Source: a virus. From it: a DNA stretch of 41,518 nucleotides. Both the position numbers and the translations under genes were made by a program. This document shows, one piece after another, positions 21,646 through 29,039 of the stretch. The DNA lies in IMG/VR virus record IMGVR_UViG_3300042261_000454, positions 1 through 41,518 of that record. One strand, written 5' to 3'. How positions within the stretch are numbered: the stretch's first letter is position 1; each line of letters begins with the position of its first letter. The notes under the pieces were generated by a model that made no database searches, had not been told where the DNA came from, and saw only the letters and a program-made list of their open reading frames with translations.

Positions 21646-21864
21646 GTGGAGCAAGATAAGATAGTGTTTTTGGTTAGAAAGCCGGTTCCCAATACCACTA
21701 CAAGGGTGGTTAGAGTTACGGCTGACACCTACGATGTGATTGAGGGACTGCAAAGGCAGACGGGAATACATACCTCACAAATACTTAAACGATTTGTGGA
21801 TTTCTGCATTGAGAAGGTTGTTATTAAAGAGGTTGATATTGAGCTTGACGGTGGGGGTGAGTAG
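21646..21864 (+). CDS. Putative ribbon-helix-helix DNA-binding protein
   Basis: A 72-residue protein beginning with GTG at 21646, 8 bases after GAAAGGA. The segment TRVVRVTADTYDVIEGL followed by HTSQILKRFVDFCIEKV matches a short beta strand plus two helices, as in ribbon-helix-helix regulators. The ATG of the next HTH gene follows its stop directly. It probably regulates early phage genes; the family call rests on pattern only. Confidence 0.6.
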   Translation: MEQDKIVFLVRKPVPNTTTRVVRVTADTYDVIEGLQRQTGIHTSQILKRFVDFCIEKVVIKEVDIELDGGGE

Positions 21865-22056
21865 ATGGATATAGGTAAGAATTTAACTGTCCTTATGGAG
21901 AAGAAAGGTTTATCACAAGGGCAACTTGCAGAGATGGCAGGCATATCACAGCCGCACCTTTGTAATGTTATCAAAGGGAAGAAATGTCTTAGCGTTATGG
22001 CACTTAAAGCAATAGCCGACGAGTGCAAGGTTAGTATGGACGAGTTGACAAAGTGA
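21865..22056 (+). CDS. Cro-like XRE-family regulator
   Basis: A 63-residue single-domain HTH protein: MEKKGLSQGQLAEMAGISQP is helix 1 to the recognition helix, followed by LCNVIKGKKCLSVMALKAIA, and it ends soon after with MDELTK. Size and position in the rightward operon opposite the CI-like repressor fit a Cro function. The ATG directly follows the TAG of the preceding gene. Confidence 0.8.
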   Translation: MDIGKNLTVLMEKKGLSQGQLAEMAGISQPHLCNVIKGKKCLSVMALKAIADECKVSMDELTK

Positions 22057-22068
22057 GGATGGTAAAGA

Positions 22069-22224
22069 ATGTGGGAATTGACAGATGAATTGAACAGGTT
22101 GAGGACATCGTATGAGCAGTTAGAAAAAGATGTTTGCAAAAATTGCGAGGACAGGCTCGGTATTCCTTGCTTGGTCGCTCCGAGATGTGAAAAGTTGAAA
22201 GGATTGAAAGCGGATGAGCAGTAA
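22069..22224 (+). CDS. Small four-cysteine protein
   Basis: A 51-residue protein whose ATG at 22069 follows GTGAGGATGG. A short coiled coil (LTDELNRLRTSYEQLEKD) is followed by C-x-x-C (VCKNCED) and two further cysteines (IPCLVAPRCEK), a likely zinc knuckle. It overlaps the next gene by 11 bases. No family recognised. Confidence 0.6.
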   Translation: MWELTDELNRLRTSYEQLEKDVCKNCEDRLGIPCLVAPRCEKLKGLKADEQ

Positions 22225-22399
22225 TAGCGGCGAGAAGATTATATTATCCGCTGCGGACATTAAGGAGCTGACCGGTTGGGGTATTAATCAAGTTTATGAG
22301 CTTATGCACAGCCGATACTTCCCTTCTTTTAAGAGAGGTCGGAAATTCTTTGTTCTTAAAACGGAATGGCAAAAATGGCTTGAAAGGCAGAGGGCGTAA
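22214..22399 (+). CDS. xis: Excisionase-type winged-helix DNA-binding protein
   Basis: A 61-residue protein with the MerR/excisionase helix-turn-helix pattern: LSAADIKELTGWGINQVYEL, then YFPSFKRGRKFFVLKTEWQKWLE (wing and final helix). Proteins of this type bend DNA at attachment sites to direct integrase toward excision, although some are transcription factors. It is the only such candidate in the window. The symbol is tentative. Confidence 0.65.
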   Translation: MSSNSGEKIILSAADIKELTGWGINQVYELMHSRYFPSFKRGRKFFVLKTEWQKWLERQRA

Positions 22400-22400
22400 G

Positions 22401-22565
22401 ATGATTAGATGTAAATTTTGGTCTTGCTTAGATGTGGATAAGAACCTGTGTTGCCACAGCTGCGAGAAAAAGGAAAGCTGTATGAAAGCGTGCCTTAATC
22501 ACCCTGAACGGTGTAAAGGGGCTAACAGAGAGGATGTTAAGAGTGAGAAGAGGAAAAAGATATAA
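22401..22565 (+). CDS. Cysteine-rich zinc-binding small protein
   Basis: A 54-residue protein with eight cysteines, including CCHSCEKKESCMKACLNHPERC-type spacing, strongly suggesting two zinc sites. The ATG at 22401 is directly after the excisionase stop region. The tail is basic. Similar small Cys-rich proteins are frequent in early regions of clostridial phages with unknown roles. Confidence 0.65.
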   Translation: MIRCKFWSCLDVDKNLCCHSCEKKESCMKACLNHPERCKGANREDVKSEKRKKI

Positions 22566-22737
22566 AGTAACAGTGGATAGTAAGGTGTTTGAGAGGGGTT
22601 TAACTGTAATTATTTTCGTGTTTGGATTATTAGGGTTTTGCAATCAGTTTTTCAGAGGTATCACTGATATGTTTTGGGTGTTCGTCGTGTTTATGGGGGC
22701 TGCGTTAATCGCGGTTACTTTCAAAAGAAAGGAGTAG
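22543..22737 (+). CDS. Two-helix membrane protein
   Basis: A 64-residue protein with a basic N-terminus (RRGKRYKV) and two transmembrane helices (GLTVIIFVFGLLGFC and MFWVFVVFMGAALIAVTF). GTG at 22543 is preferred because AGAGAGG (22526-22533) is 9 bases upstream; ATG at 22534 is directly against that site. It overlaps the preceding gene. Role unknown; a second small membrane protein follows. Confidence 0.6.
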   Translation: MRRGKRYKVTVDSKVFERGLTVIIFVFGLLGFCNQFFRGITDMFWVFVVFMGAALIAVTFKRKE

Positions 22738-22743
22738 ACACGG

Positions 22744-22896
22744 ATGAACATATTGGGTTTCTATTGGCTTGAATTTTTAGGGATATGTGTTGTATGTGTG
22801 TTTCTCGGTCTTTGTGTTTTAGGTATTTTTGCAGGGGTAAACCGCATTATATTTCTGCTTAGAATGTTGTGGAAGGGCGATGAAGAAGATGAGTGA
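22744..22896 (+). CDS. Small single-pass membrane protein
   Basis: A 50-residue protein with one long hydrophobic stretch rich in cysteine (FLGICVVCVFLGLCVLGIFAG), then a basic segment (NRIIFLLR) and an acidic end (DEEDE). AAAGGAG at 22728-22734 precedes the ATG by 9 bases. It overlaps the next gene. Function unknown. Confidence 0.6.
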   Translation: MNILGFYWLEFLGICVVCVFLGLCVLGIFAGVNRIIFLLRMLWKGDEEDE

Positions 22897-23077
22897 AACG
22901 GTTTTTGAGGTTGAGAACAAATTCAGAAAAAACGGCGATTATGTTAATCGGTATTATTACAAAAAAGGCAGTAGCTTTATAAGGGTTGTTCAAAAATACG
23001 GAACTGTAACAGTGGCAGACGAATATGTGGAGTATGACAACCCCGAAGAAGCACAAGCTGTTTTTAATAATTATTAG
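22889..23077 (+). CDS. Small tyrosine-rich beta-type early protein
   Basis: A 62-residue protein (MSETVFEVENKFRKNGDYVN ... VEYDNPEEAQAVFNNY). The ATG at 22889 is 11 bases from GGAAGGG; the alternative ATG at 22880 is only 2 bases from it. Alternating hydrophobic residues suggest a small beta sheet. No family recognised. Confidence 0.55.
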   Translation: MSETVFEVENKFRKNGDYVNRYYYKKGSSFIRVVQKYGTVTVADEYVEYDNPEEAQAVFNNY

Positions 23078-23096
23078 AAAAGGAAGGTAAAAACAA

Positions 23097-23555
23097 ATGG
23101 ATGTAACAATCAAAATCACAGGCATTGAGGGCTTAGTTGATGCCCTTAACAGGTTAGTAGGAGTTATTCCTATGCAACAGGCTCCTACGCAACTACCCCA
23201 GCAACCAACACCCGTGCAACAGCAAGTGCCCACTTGGGTGCCACAGGTCCAACCCGACAGTATTGACCAATTCATAGGGCAGGTAGTGCCTACTGGTATG
23301 CAACCGACGGCAGTTCCGCCCGGTATGCCCAATCCGCAGATAGCGGCACCTACACCGACGGCAGTTCCTGTCACCCCTAAGCTCTACACCCTGGATGAGC
23401 TTAGAACAGCTTGTGCCCCTTTGATGGATGCGGGCAGGCAGAACAATTTAGCGCAGCTGATTAACTCCTTCGGGGTTCCTTCACTGGTGGCACTGCCTAC
23501 TGAAATGTACGGGGCGTTTGCGACTGCAATTAGGCAGATGGGGGCGAAGATATGA
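23097..23555 (+). CDS. Proline/glutamine-linker protein of the replication module
   Basis: A 152-residue protein: an N-terminal ~20-residue segment (MDVTIKITGIEGLVDALNRL), a Pro/Gln/Thr/Val-rich linker (~25-95) and a helical C-terminal domain (LYTLDELRTACAPLMDAGRQ ... FATAIRQMG). Its stop overlaps the DUF2800 gene start. The two-domain-plus-linker layout in front of a nuclease and single-strand binding protein suggests a scaffold or mediator in phage recombination/replication. The function is unknown. Confidence 0.65.
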   Translation: MDVTIKITGIEGLVDALNRLVGVIPMQQAPTQLPQQPTPVQQQVPTWVPQVQPDSIDQFIGQVVPTGMQPTAVPPGMPNPQIAAPTPTAVPVTPKLYTLDELRTACAPLMDAGRQNNLAQLINSFGVPSLVALPTEMYGAFATAIRQMGAKI

Positions 23556-24703
23556 GCGAACGCAAACACGCTCTTCTAAGTGCGTCCGGTGCAGAAAGGT
23601 GGATTAAATGCACCCCGTCAGCACGATTAGAGGAGCAACTACCCGTAAAGGAAAGCTCTTACGCAGACGAAGGGAGTTTAGCACACGAGATAGCCGAGCT
23701 TAAGCTACGCAAGGCGTTTACCGAACCGATGGGTAAAAAAACATTTGACACCCGCCTTAAAAAGCTACAAGAGAAGGAGCTATACAGTCCCGAGATGCTT
23801 GGATATACTGACGTGTATCTTGAATATGTTAGCAGCATTGTTCACGGACTGCCCTCTAAGCCAATAATAGTGGTAGAGAAAAAGCTTGATTTCTCACATA
23901 TAGTTCCCGAGGGTTTTGGGACAGGCGATTGTCTCATACTTCACGGCAGCACATTGCACATAATTGATTTTAAGTATGGAAAAGGTGTTCCGGTATCGGC
24001 AGAGTATAACCCTCAGATGATGCTATACGCAATAGGGGCTATTGATGGCTACCGTATGCTGTATGACATTGATAGGGTGTTTATAACAATAGTTCAGCCA
24101 CGGCTTGACAGTATATCTACTTGGGAGACAAGTGTAGTTGACTTAGTTAAATGGGCGGAATGGGTAACCCCTATTGCACAGAAGGCGTTCCGCGGAGAGG
24201 GGGAGTTTGTTGCAGGGGAGCATTGTAGGTTTTGCAGGGCTAAGGCTCAGTGCAGAGCAAGAGCAGAAGAAAATCTTAAACTTGACCAGTTCTACCCGTT
24301 AAAGCCCCCTCTCATATCAGACGACGAGGTAGGCGAGATTTTAACCCTTGCTAAGAATTTAGCTAAATGGGTATCAGATATTGAAGAGTATGCATTGGCA
24401 CAGTGTTTAAGCGGTTACGAGATTAAAGGGTGGAAAGTGGTTGAAGGTAGAGCAGTTAGAGCGATTACGGATTTTGAGAAAGCGTTTGAAGTGCTTAAAG
24501 GTAATGGGTTTGATGAGGCGATGCTATATGAGAGAAAGCCGATAACTCTAACCGCTATTGAAAAGCTGACAGGCAAAGCGAAGTTTAACGAGCTGTTAGG
24601 TGGGTATATTGAGACACCGCCTGGCAAGCCTACATTAGCACCGCAAGAGGATAAAAGAGAACCCTTACAAAGAGTATCAGCAGGACAGGATTTTTTGAAT
24701 TAA
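23552..24703 (+). CDS. DUF2800-family RecB/Cas4-like nuclease
   Basis: A 383-residue protein of the DUF2800 type, related to PD-(D/E)XK RecB-like exonucleases. It starts ALLSASGAERWIKCTPSARL and contains EGSLAHEIAEL, the catalytic-type HIIDFKYGKG (D and K of D-x-K), and a cysteine cluster GEHCRFCRAKAQCRARA that may hold an iron-sulphur or zinc site as in Cas4-like nucleases. Neighbours DUF2815 and PolA make a common phage recombination-replication block of Bacillota. Confidence 0.88.
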   Translation: MSERKHALLSASGAERWIKCTPSARLEEQLPVKESSYADEGSLAHEIAELKLRKAFTEPMGKKTFDTRLKKLQEKELYSPEMLGYTDVYLEYVSSIVHGLPSKPIIVVEKKLDFSHIVPEGFGTGDCLILHGSTLHIIDFKYGKGVPVSAEYNPQMMLYAIGAIDGYRMLYDIDRVFITIVQPRLDSISTWETSVVDLVKWAEWVTPIAQKAFRGEGEFVAGEHCRFCRAKAQCRARAEENLKLDQFYPLKPPLISDDEVGEILTLAKNLAKWVSDIEEYALAQCLSGYEIKGWKVVEGRAVRAITDFEKAFEVLKGNGFDEAMLYERKPITLTAIEKLTGKAKFNELLGGYIETPPGKPTLAPQEDKREPLQRVSAGQDFLN

Positions 24704-24718
24704 GAAAGGATGTTAAAA

Positions 24719-25753
24719 ATGTTTGAATATTTAAAATTCAAGGAGCAGACCGAGGCTGTGTGCCTTAAAGCTGTTGAACAGGACGGCGACGCATTGCGTT
24801 ATGTCAAGGAGCAGACCGAGGCTGTGTGCCTTAAAGCTGTTGAACAGGACGGCGACGCATTGCGTTATGTCAAGGAGCAGACCGAGGCTGTGTGCCTTAA
24901 AGCTGTTGAACGCAACGGCTACGCATTGCGTTATGTCAAGGAGCAGACCGAGGCTGTGTGCCTTAAAGCTTTTGAACAGGACGGCGACGCATTGCGTTAT
25001 GTCAAGGAGCAGACCGAGGCTGTGTGCCTTAAAGCTGTTGAACGCAACGGCTACGCATTGCAGTATGTCAAGGAGCAGACCGAGGCTGTGTGCCTTAAAG
25101 CTGTTGAACAGGACGGCGACGCATTGCGTTATGTCAAGGAGCAGACCGAGGCTGTGTGCCTTAAAGCTGTTGAACGCAACGGCTACGCATTGCGTTATGT
25201 CAAGGAGCAGACCGAGGCTGTGTGCCTTAAAGCTTTTGAACAGGACGGCGACGCATTGCGTTATGTCAAGGAGCAGACCGAGGCTGTGTGCCTTAAAGCT
25301 GTTGAACGCAACGGCTACGCATTGCAGTATGTCAAGGAGCAGACCGAGGCTGTGTGCCTTAAAGCTGTTAAACAGGACGGCGACGCATTGCGTTATGTCA
25401 AGGAGCAGACCGAGGCTGTGTGCCTTAAAGCTGTTGAACAGGACGGCTACGCATTGCAGTATGTCAAGGAGCAGACCGAGGCTGTGTGCCTTAAAGCTGT
25501 TGAACGCAACGGCTACGCATTGCAGTATGTCAAGGAGCAGACCGAGGCTGTGTGCCTTAAAGCTGTTGAACGCAACGGCGACGCATTGCGTTATGTCAAG
25601 GAGCAGACCGAGGCTGTGTGCCTTAAAGCTGTTGAACAGGACGGCTACGCATTGCGTTATGTGGAAATTAGAAGTGAAAAACTGACAAAGCTATATTCCG
25701 TATATGCGGAAGAATATAAAGAGTGGATGAGAAAGGACGTTAAAAATGGCTAA
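24719..25753 (+). CDS. DUF4116-like tandem-repeat protein (14 x 22 residues)
   Basis: A 344-residue protein almost wholly made of 14 exact-length 22-residue repeats, consensus KEQTEAVCLKAVEQDGDALR then YV (residues 8-315), with a short N-cap (MFEYLKF) and a 29-residue helical C-cap. The unit resembles DUF4116 repeats, which form helical arrays presumed to bind partners. Variation is confined to a few positions (V/F, E/K, QD/RN, D/Y, R/Q). ATG 24719 is 8 bases after AAAGGA; the in-frame ATG at 24710 touches that site. Its end overlaps the DUF2815 gene. Function unknown; it sits between nuclease and single-strand binding protein. Confidence 0.85.
   Translation: MFEYLKFKEQTEAVCLKAVEQDGDALRYVKEQTEAVCLKAVEQDGDALRYVKEQTEAVCLKAVERNGYALRYVKEQTEAVCLKAFEQDGDALRYVKEQTEAVCLKAVERNGYALQYVKEQTEAVCLKAVEQDGDALRYVKEQTEAVCLKAVERNGYALRYVKEQTEAVCLKAFEQDGDALRYVKEQTEAVCLKAVERNGYALQYVKEQTEAVCLKAVKQDGDALRYVKEQTEAVCLKAVEQDGYALQYVKEQTEAVCLKAVERNGYALQYVKEQTEAVCLKAVERNGDALRYVKEQTEAVCLKAVEQDGYALRYVEIRSEKLTKLYSVYAEEYKEWMRKDVKNG
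24740..25663 (+). repeat. 14 tandem copies of a 66-base unit
   Basis: Fourteen contiguous 66-base units fill 924 bases in frame. Two distinguishable core variants occur (CAGGACGGC and CGCAACGGC types). Units 3-6 and 7-10 show the same order of variants, a 264-base higher-order repeat, so the array has grown by multi-unit duplication. Confidence 0.97.
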
Positions 25754-26507
25754 TCAACAACAAGACCCTAAAAGAGTGTCAACCGGGGTTTGCCGCCTAA
25801 GCTATTGCTTTCTAACTAAGAAGAGACCGGCAAGAGAACCAGGCGAGAAGGAAAAATACAGCGTTACTATTCTTATACCTAAGAGTGATATGGCGACTAA
25901 GCAGAGAATAGACGCAGCGTTTACGGCTGCTGTGCAAGAAGGCGTTACGGGTAAGTGGGGCGGAGTTAGACCCCCGCAGATTGCAAACCCTGTGTATGAT
26001 GGTGACGGTCTTCGTCCGCAAGGCGAACCATTTCCCGCCGAGTGCAAAGGTCATTGGGTGCTAACCGCCAGCACAGAGAACAAACCTGAGATAGTGGATG
26101 TTGCAATGAACTATATTCTTGACCCTACACAGATATACAGCGGTATGTTTGCACGAGTAAGTGTCCGATTTTTTGCCTACCTCAAAAACGGCAAGAAGGG
26201 TATAGGTGCCGGTTTAGGTAACGTAATGAAGATGGCAGATGGTGAACCGCTTAGCGGAAGAACCGACGCCGCATCTGACTTTGGCGAACCTTTACCATTG
26301 CCAGGTGATTTTAATCAACCTTATGCTGCACCTGCCCCACAGTATCAAGCACCGCAATACCCTCAACCAATGCAACAGGGTTTCCCGCAAGGGCAAGGCG
26401 GATACGGTCAGCCCTACGGGACACCTACACCGGCACCTGCCCCGCAGTATCAAGCCATTGACCCAATTACAGGCAAGCCCGTTATTGGCGGTGTTATGGG
26501 GATATGA
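25746..26507 (+). CDS. DUF2815-family single-stranded-DNA-binding-like protein
   Basis: A 253-residue protein. Residues 1-~165 match the DUF2815 pattern (VSTGVCRLSYCFLTKKRP, KYSVTILIPKSD, YDGDGLRPQGE, IYSGMFARVSVRFFAY), an OB-fold-like single-strand DNA-binding family of phages. The C-terminal ~75 residues are Pro/Gln/Tyr/Gly-rich and flexible, like the tails of SSB proteins, though the end is hydrophobic (GGVMGI) rather than acidic. Four-base overlap with the DNA polymerase start. Confidence 0.85.
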   Translation: MANQQQDPKRVSTGVCRLSYCFLTKKRPAREPGEKEKYSVTILIPKSDMATKQRIDAAFTAAVQEGVTGKWGGVRPPQIANPVYDGDGLRPQGEPFPAECKGHWVLTASTENKPEIVDVAMNYILDPTQIYSGMFARVSVRFFAYLKNGKKGIGAGLGNVMKMADGEPLSGRTDAASDFGEPLPLPGDFNQPYAAPAPQYQAPQYPQPMQQGFPQGQGGYGQPYGTPTPAPAPQYQAIDPITGKPVIGGVMGI

Positions 26508-28480
26508 GACATCTGCACATTGACATTGAGACTTTTTCAGATGTGGACATTAAGGAAGTGGGACTGTATCGCTATGTGCAGTCCCCTGCCTTCCAGGTTC
26601 TACTACTGGCATATGCGTTTGATGACGAGCCCACACAGATTATTGACCTCGCAAGCGGCGAAGAAATACCTTTTGAGGTTATGCGGTCTCTGTTATCGCA
26701 GGACACTTTAAAGCTCGCTTACAACGCCTCTTTTGAGTGGTATTGCCTTTGCAAACACTTAGAAGTGCCTATGCCTCAGGCGTGGCTACCGCAGTGGCGT
26801 TGTGTAATGCTACACAGTATGTATTGCGGTTACCCTGGCGGACTTGCTAATGTAGGAACAGCAATGAGCATAAGCCAAGACAAGCAAAAGCTAAGCACCG
26901 GTAACAGCCTGATTAAGCTTTTCTGCACCCCGACTACACCCACAAGCAGGAACGGCCAACGCACGAGAACACTGCCACACCACGAACCTGAAAAGTGGAT
27001 GCTGTTCAAGGACTACTGCAAGAGAGATGTGGAAGCCGAACGAGAGATAGAAAATAAGCTTGTTAACTTCCCAGTCCCTAAGCCCGAACAGGAGCTTTGG
27101 GAGATAGACCAAGAGATTAACCTCGGCGGGGTAGTGGTTGACCTCTCTCTGATTGAAGGAGCCATATACTGTGACACCGCTGTAAGGGAAGCTCTTACAG
27201 CTGAGGCGGTCTCTCTTACAGGGCTTGATAATCCTAACAGCGGTAAACAGATTATAGAATGGCTTAACACTGAGGTTGACGATATAGTAGAAGACATACA
27301 GAAAGGCACTGTTAAAGACTTAATACAAGCTACCGACAACCAAAAGGCAGTCCGTGTGCTTGAAATTAGGCAAGAACTATCAAAGACAAGCAACAAAAAA
27401 TACCATACTATGGATGCCTGTGTATGCTCCGATGGGCGTATAAGAGGGCTTTTGCAGTTCTACGGAGCTAACCGCACAGGCAGATGGGCTGGACGACTTG
27501 TGCAGGTGCAGAACCTGCCGCGTAACTACCTTCACACATTAGACCAAGCAAGACAACTCGTGCGAGCAAAGAACTTAGACGGGGTTAAACTGCTATATGG
27601 CAATGTGTCCGACACGCTTTCACAGTTAATAAGGACGGCGTTCATACCATCAGAAAGCAACTCTCTGTTTATCGCTGACTTCTCTGCCATAGAAGCAAGA
27701 GTTATAGCTTGGTTAGCCGGAGAACAGTGGCGACTTGATGTGTTTGCCTCACACGGAAAAATATATGAGGCATCAGCTGCTCAGATGTTCGGGGTGCCTA
27801 TTGAGAGTATAGGCAAGGGCAGCGACCTTAGACAGAAGGGAAAGGTGGCTGAGCTTGCATTGGGTTATCAAGGTGGACCGCCCGCACTTGAACAGATGGG
27901 GGCTTTAAATATGGGGCTTACGATAGACGAGCTACCTGATATAGTGGCAAGGTGGCGAGGGGCTAACAGGCGTATTGTTGACCTTTGGTATGCCGTGGAG
28001 AGAGCGGCAATTAATACTGTTAAGACAGCAACACAGACCGGTTGCAGAGGCATACTATTTAACCTTGAAGAGGACTACCCTAACAGGCAACGCTTTCTCA
28101 CTGTTGTGCTACCGTCAAGGCGAAAGCTGTTCTACTGTAACCCCATACTGTTGACAGGCAACTATGGCAAGGAGCAGCTCTACTATAACGGGATGAACCA
28201 AACAACCAAGAAGTGGGAGCAGTCCTCTACATACGGCGGAAAGCTCGTGGAGAATATTGTTCAGGCAATTGCAAGGGACTGTTTAGCAGAAAGCTTGGTA
28301 AAGCTACACAATTATGGTTTTAATGTGGTTATGCACATACACGACGAAGTTGTAATAGATGCCCCTAAGGGGACAAGCATTGAGCATATCTGTTCCATTA
28401 TGGGTGAGCCGATAGCGTGGGCACCTGGACTACTGCTTAAAGCCGACGGCTTTGTAACGGACTATTATAAGAAGGATTGA
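26504..28480 (+). CDS. Family A DNA polymerase
   Basis: A 658-residue replicative polymerase. The N-terminus has a 3'-5' exonuclease domain (DIET, D7/E9; second acidic motif region and CKRDVEAERE near 170-180). The polymerase domain shows motif A DFSAIEAR (Asp 392), motif B RQKGKVAELALGYQG (Lys present, Tyr in GYQG) and motif C HIHDEV (HDE 613-615). The length is typical for family A polymerases of phages of Bacillota, which lack the 5' nuclease domain. All catalytic motifs are intact. Confidence 0.95.
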   Translation: MRHLHIDIETFSDVDIKEVGLYRYVQSPAFQVLLLAYAFDDEPTQIIDLASGEEIPFEVMRSLLSQDTLKLAYNASFEWYCLCKHLEVPMPQAWLPQWRCVMLHSMYCGYPGGLANVGTAMSISQDKQKLSTGNSLIKLFCTPTTPTSRNGQRTRTLPHHEPEKWMLFKDYCKRDVEAEREIENKLVNFPVPKPEQELWEIDQEINLGGVVVDLSLIEGAIYCDTAVREALTAEAVSLTGLDNPNSGKQIIEWLNTEVDDIVEDIQKGTVKDLIQATDNQKAVRVLEIRQELSKTSNKKYHTMDACVCSDGRIRGLLQFYGANRTGRWAGRLVQVQNLPRNYLHTLDQARQLVRAKNLDGVKLLYGNVSDTLSQLIRTAFIPSESNSLFIADFSAIEARVIAWLAGEQWRLDVFASHGKIYEASAAQMFGVPIESIGKGSDLRQKGKVAELALGYQGGPPALEQMGALNMGLTIDELPDIVARWRGANRRIVDLWYAVERAAINTVKTATQTGCRGILFNLEEDYPNRQRFLTVVLPSRRKLFYCNPILLTGNYGKEQLYYNGMNQTTKKWEQSSTYGGKLVENIVQAIARDCLAESLVKLHNYGFNVVMHIHDEVVIDAPKGTSIEHICSIMGEPIAWAPGLLLKADGFVTDYYKKD

Positions 28481-28484
28481 TTTA

Positions 28485-29039
28485 ATGATTGCGGCGGATT
28501 GGTTATGGATTAAAGGATATGAAGGGCGATACAAGATAAGTATATATGGCGAAATCAAGAGAGTTGATAGCACAAGGTGGACCCGCCCACTCGTTAAGAG
28601 CATTAAGAAAGGCAAAGAGTGCATAAAATTAACCCGATTTAACGGGGTTAGGGAGTGGTATCTTGTTCATCACCTTGTAGCAGGAGCATTCCTTCCACCA
28701 AAGCCCGGTCTAAAACACGTATTAAGGCATATAAACGGTAGCAAGTGTGACAACTTCTATATGAACCTTGAATGGGTTACACGGGAGCAACTTGGCAAGG
28801 ACACCGGAGCCAAAAGCCGGAGACGAGCGGTTAGCAAGTCTACTGCCGACGGCGAAGTGATATCACTTTACCCGAGTGCAAGAGAAGCGGGTCGGCAAAA
28901 CTATATGAGCTACCAAACAGTTATGGACAGATGCAACGTAAAGTGCAAGAGCAAAACTGCACCCGACGGGTTCGTTTATCAGTGGGCAGACAACCTTGAA
29001 TTACAAGAAGGAGCTAACTCCTATGATACTACAAAATAA
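28485..29039 (+). CDS. NUMOD4/HNH homing-type endonuclease
   Basis: A 184-residue endonuclease: NUMOD4 (WLWIKGYEGRYKISIYGEIK), HNH core (HHLVAGAFL ... LKHVLRHINGSKCDNFYMNLEW) and a C-terminal NUMOD1-like DNA-binding segment (GEVISLYPSAREAGRQNYMS). Such genes are commonly free-standing homing endonucleases inserted between essential replication genes. It sits 4 bases after the polymerase stop and its end overlaps the primase ribosome binding site. The polymerase frame is not interrupted, so no intron is indicated. Confidence 0.9.
   Translation: MIAADWLWIKGYEGRYKISIYGEIKRVDSTRWTRPLVKSIKKGKECIKLTRFNGVREWYLVHHLVAGAFLPPKPGLKHVLRHINGSKCDNFYMNLEWVTREQLGKDTGAKSRRRAVSKSTADGEVISLYPSAREAGRQNYMSYQTVMDRCNVKCKSKTAPDGFVYQWADNLELQEGANSYDTTK

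Noticed and set aside
22859-23374. 171-codon minus-strand frame opposite the Pro/Gln-linker gene
   Set aside because: Its Gly/Cys/Thr-rich start mirrors the Pro/Gln-rich linker on the other strand; no promoter or binding site and it runs against the operon.
24740-25663. CRISPR array
   Set aside because: Repeats are contiguous 66-base coding units with no spacers, in frame within one gene.
24774-25685. A 303-codon open frame in another frame of the repeat array (Arg/Cys-rich repeated product)
   Set aside because: It is open only because the 66-base unit is a multiple of three and lacks stops in that frame; no ribosome binding site and an implausible composition.
28485-29039. Group I intron in the DNA polymerase gene carrying the HNH gene
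   Set aside because: The polymerase frame is complete with all motifs before 28480; nothing is interrupted.
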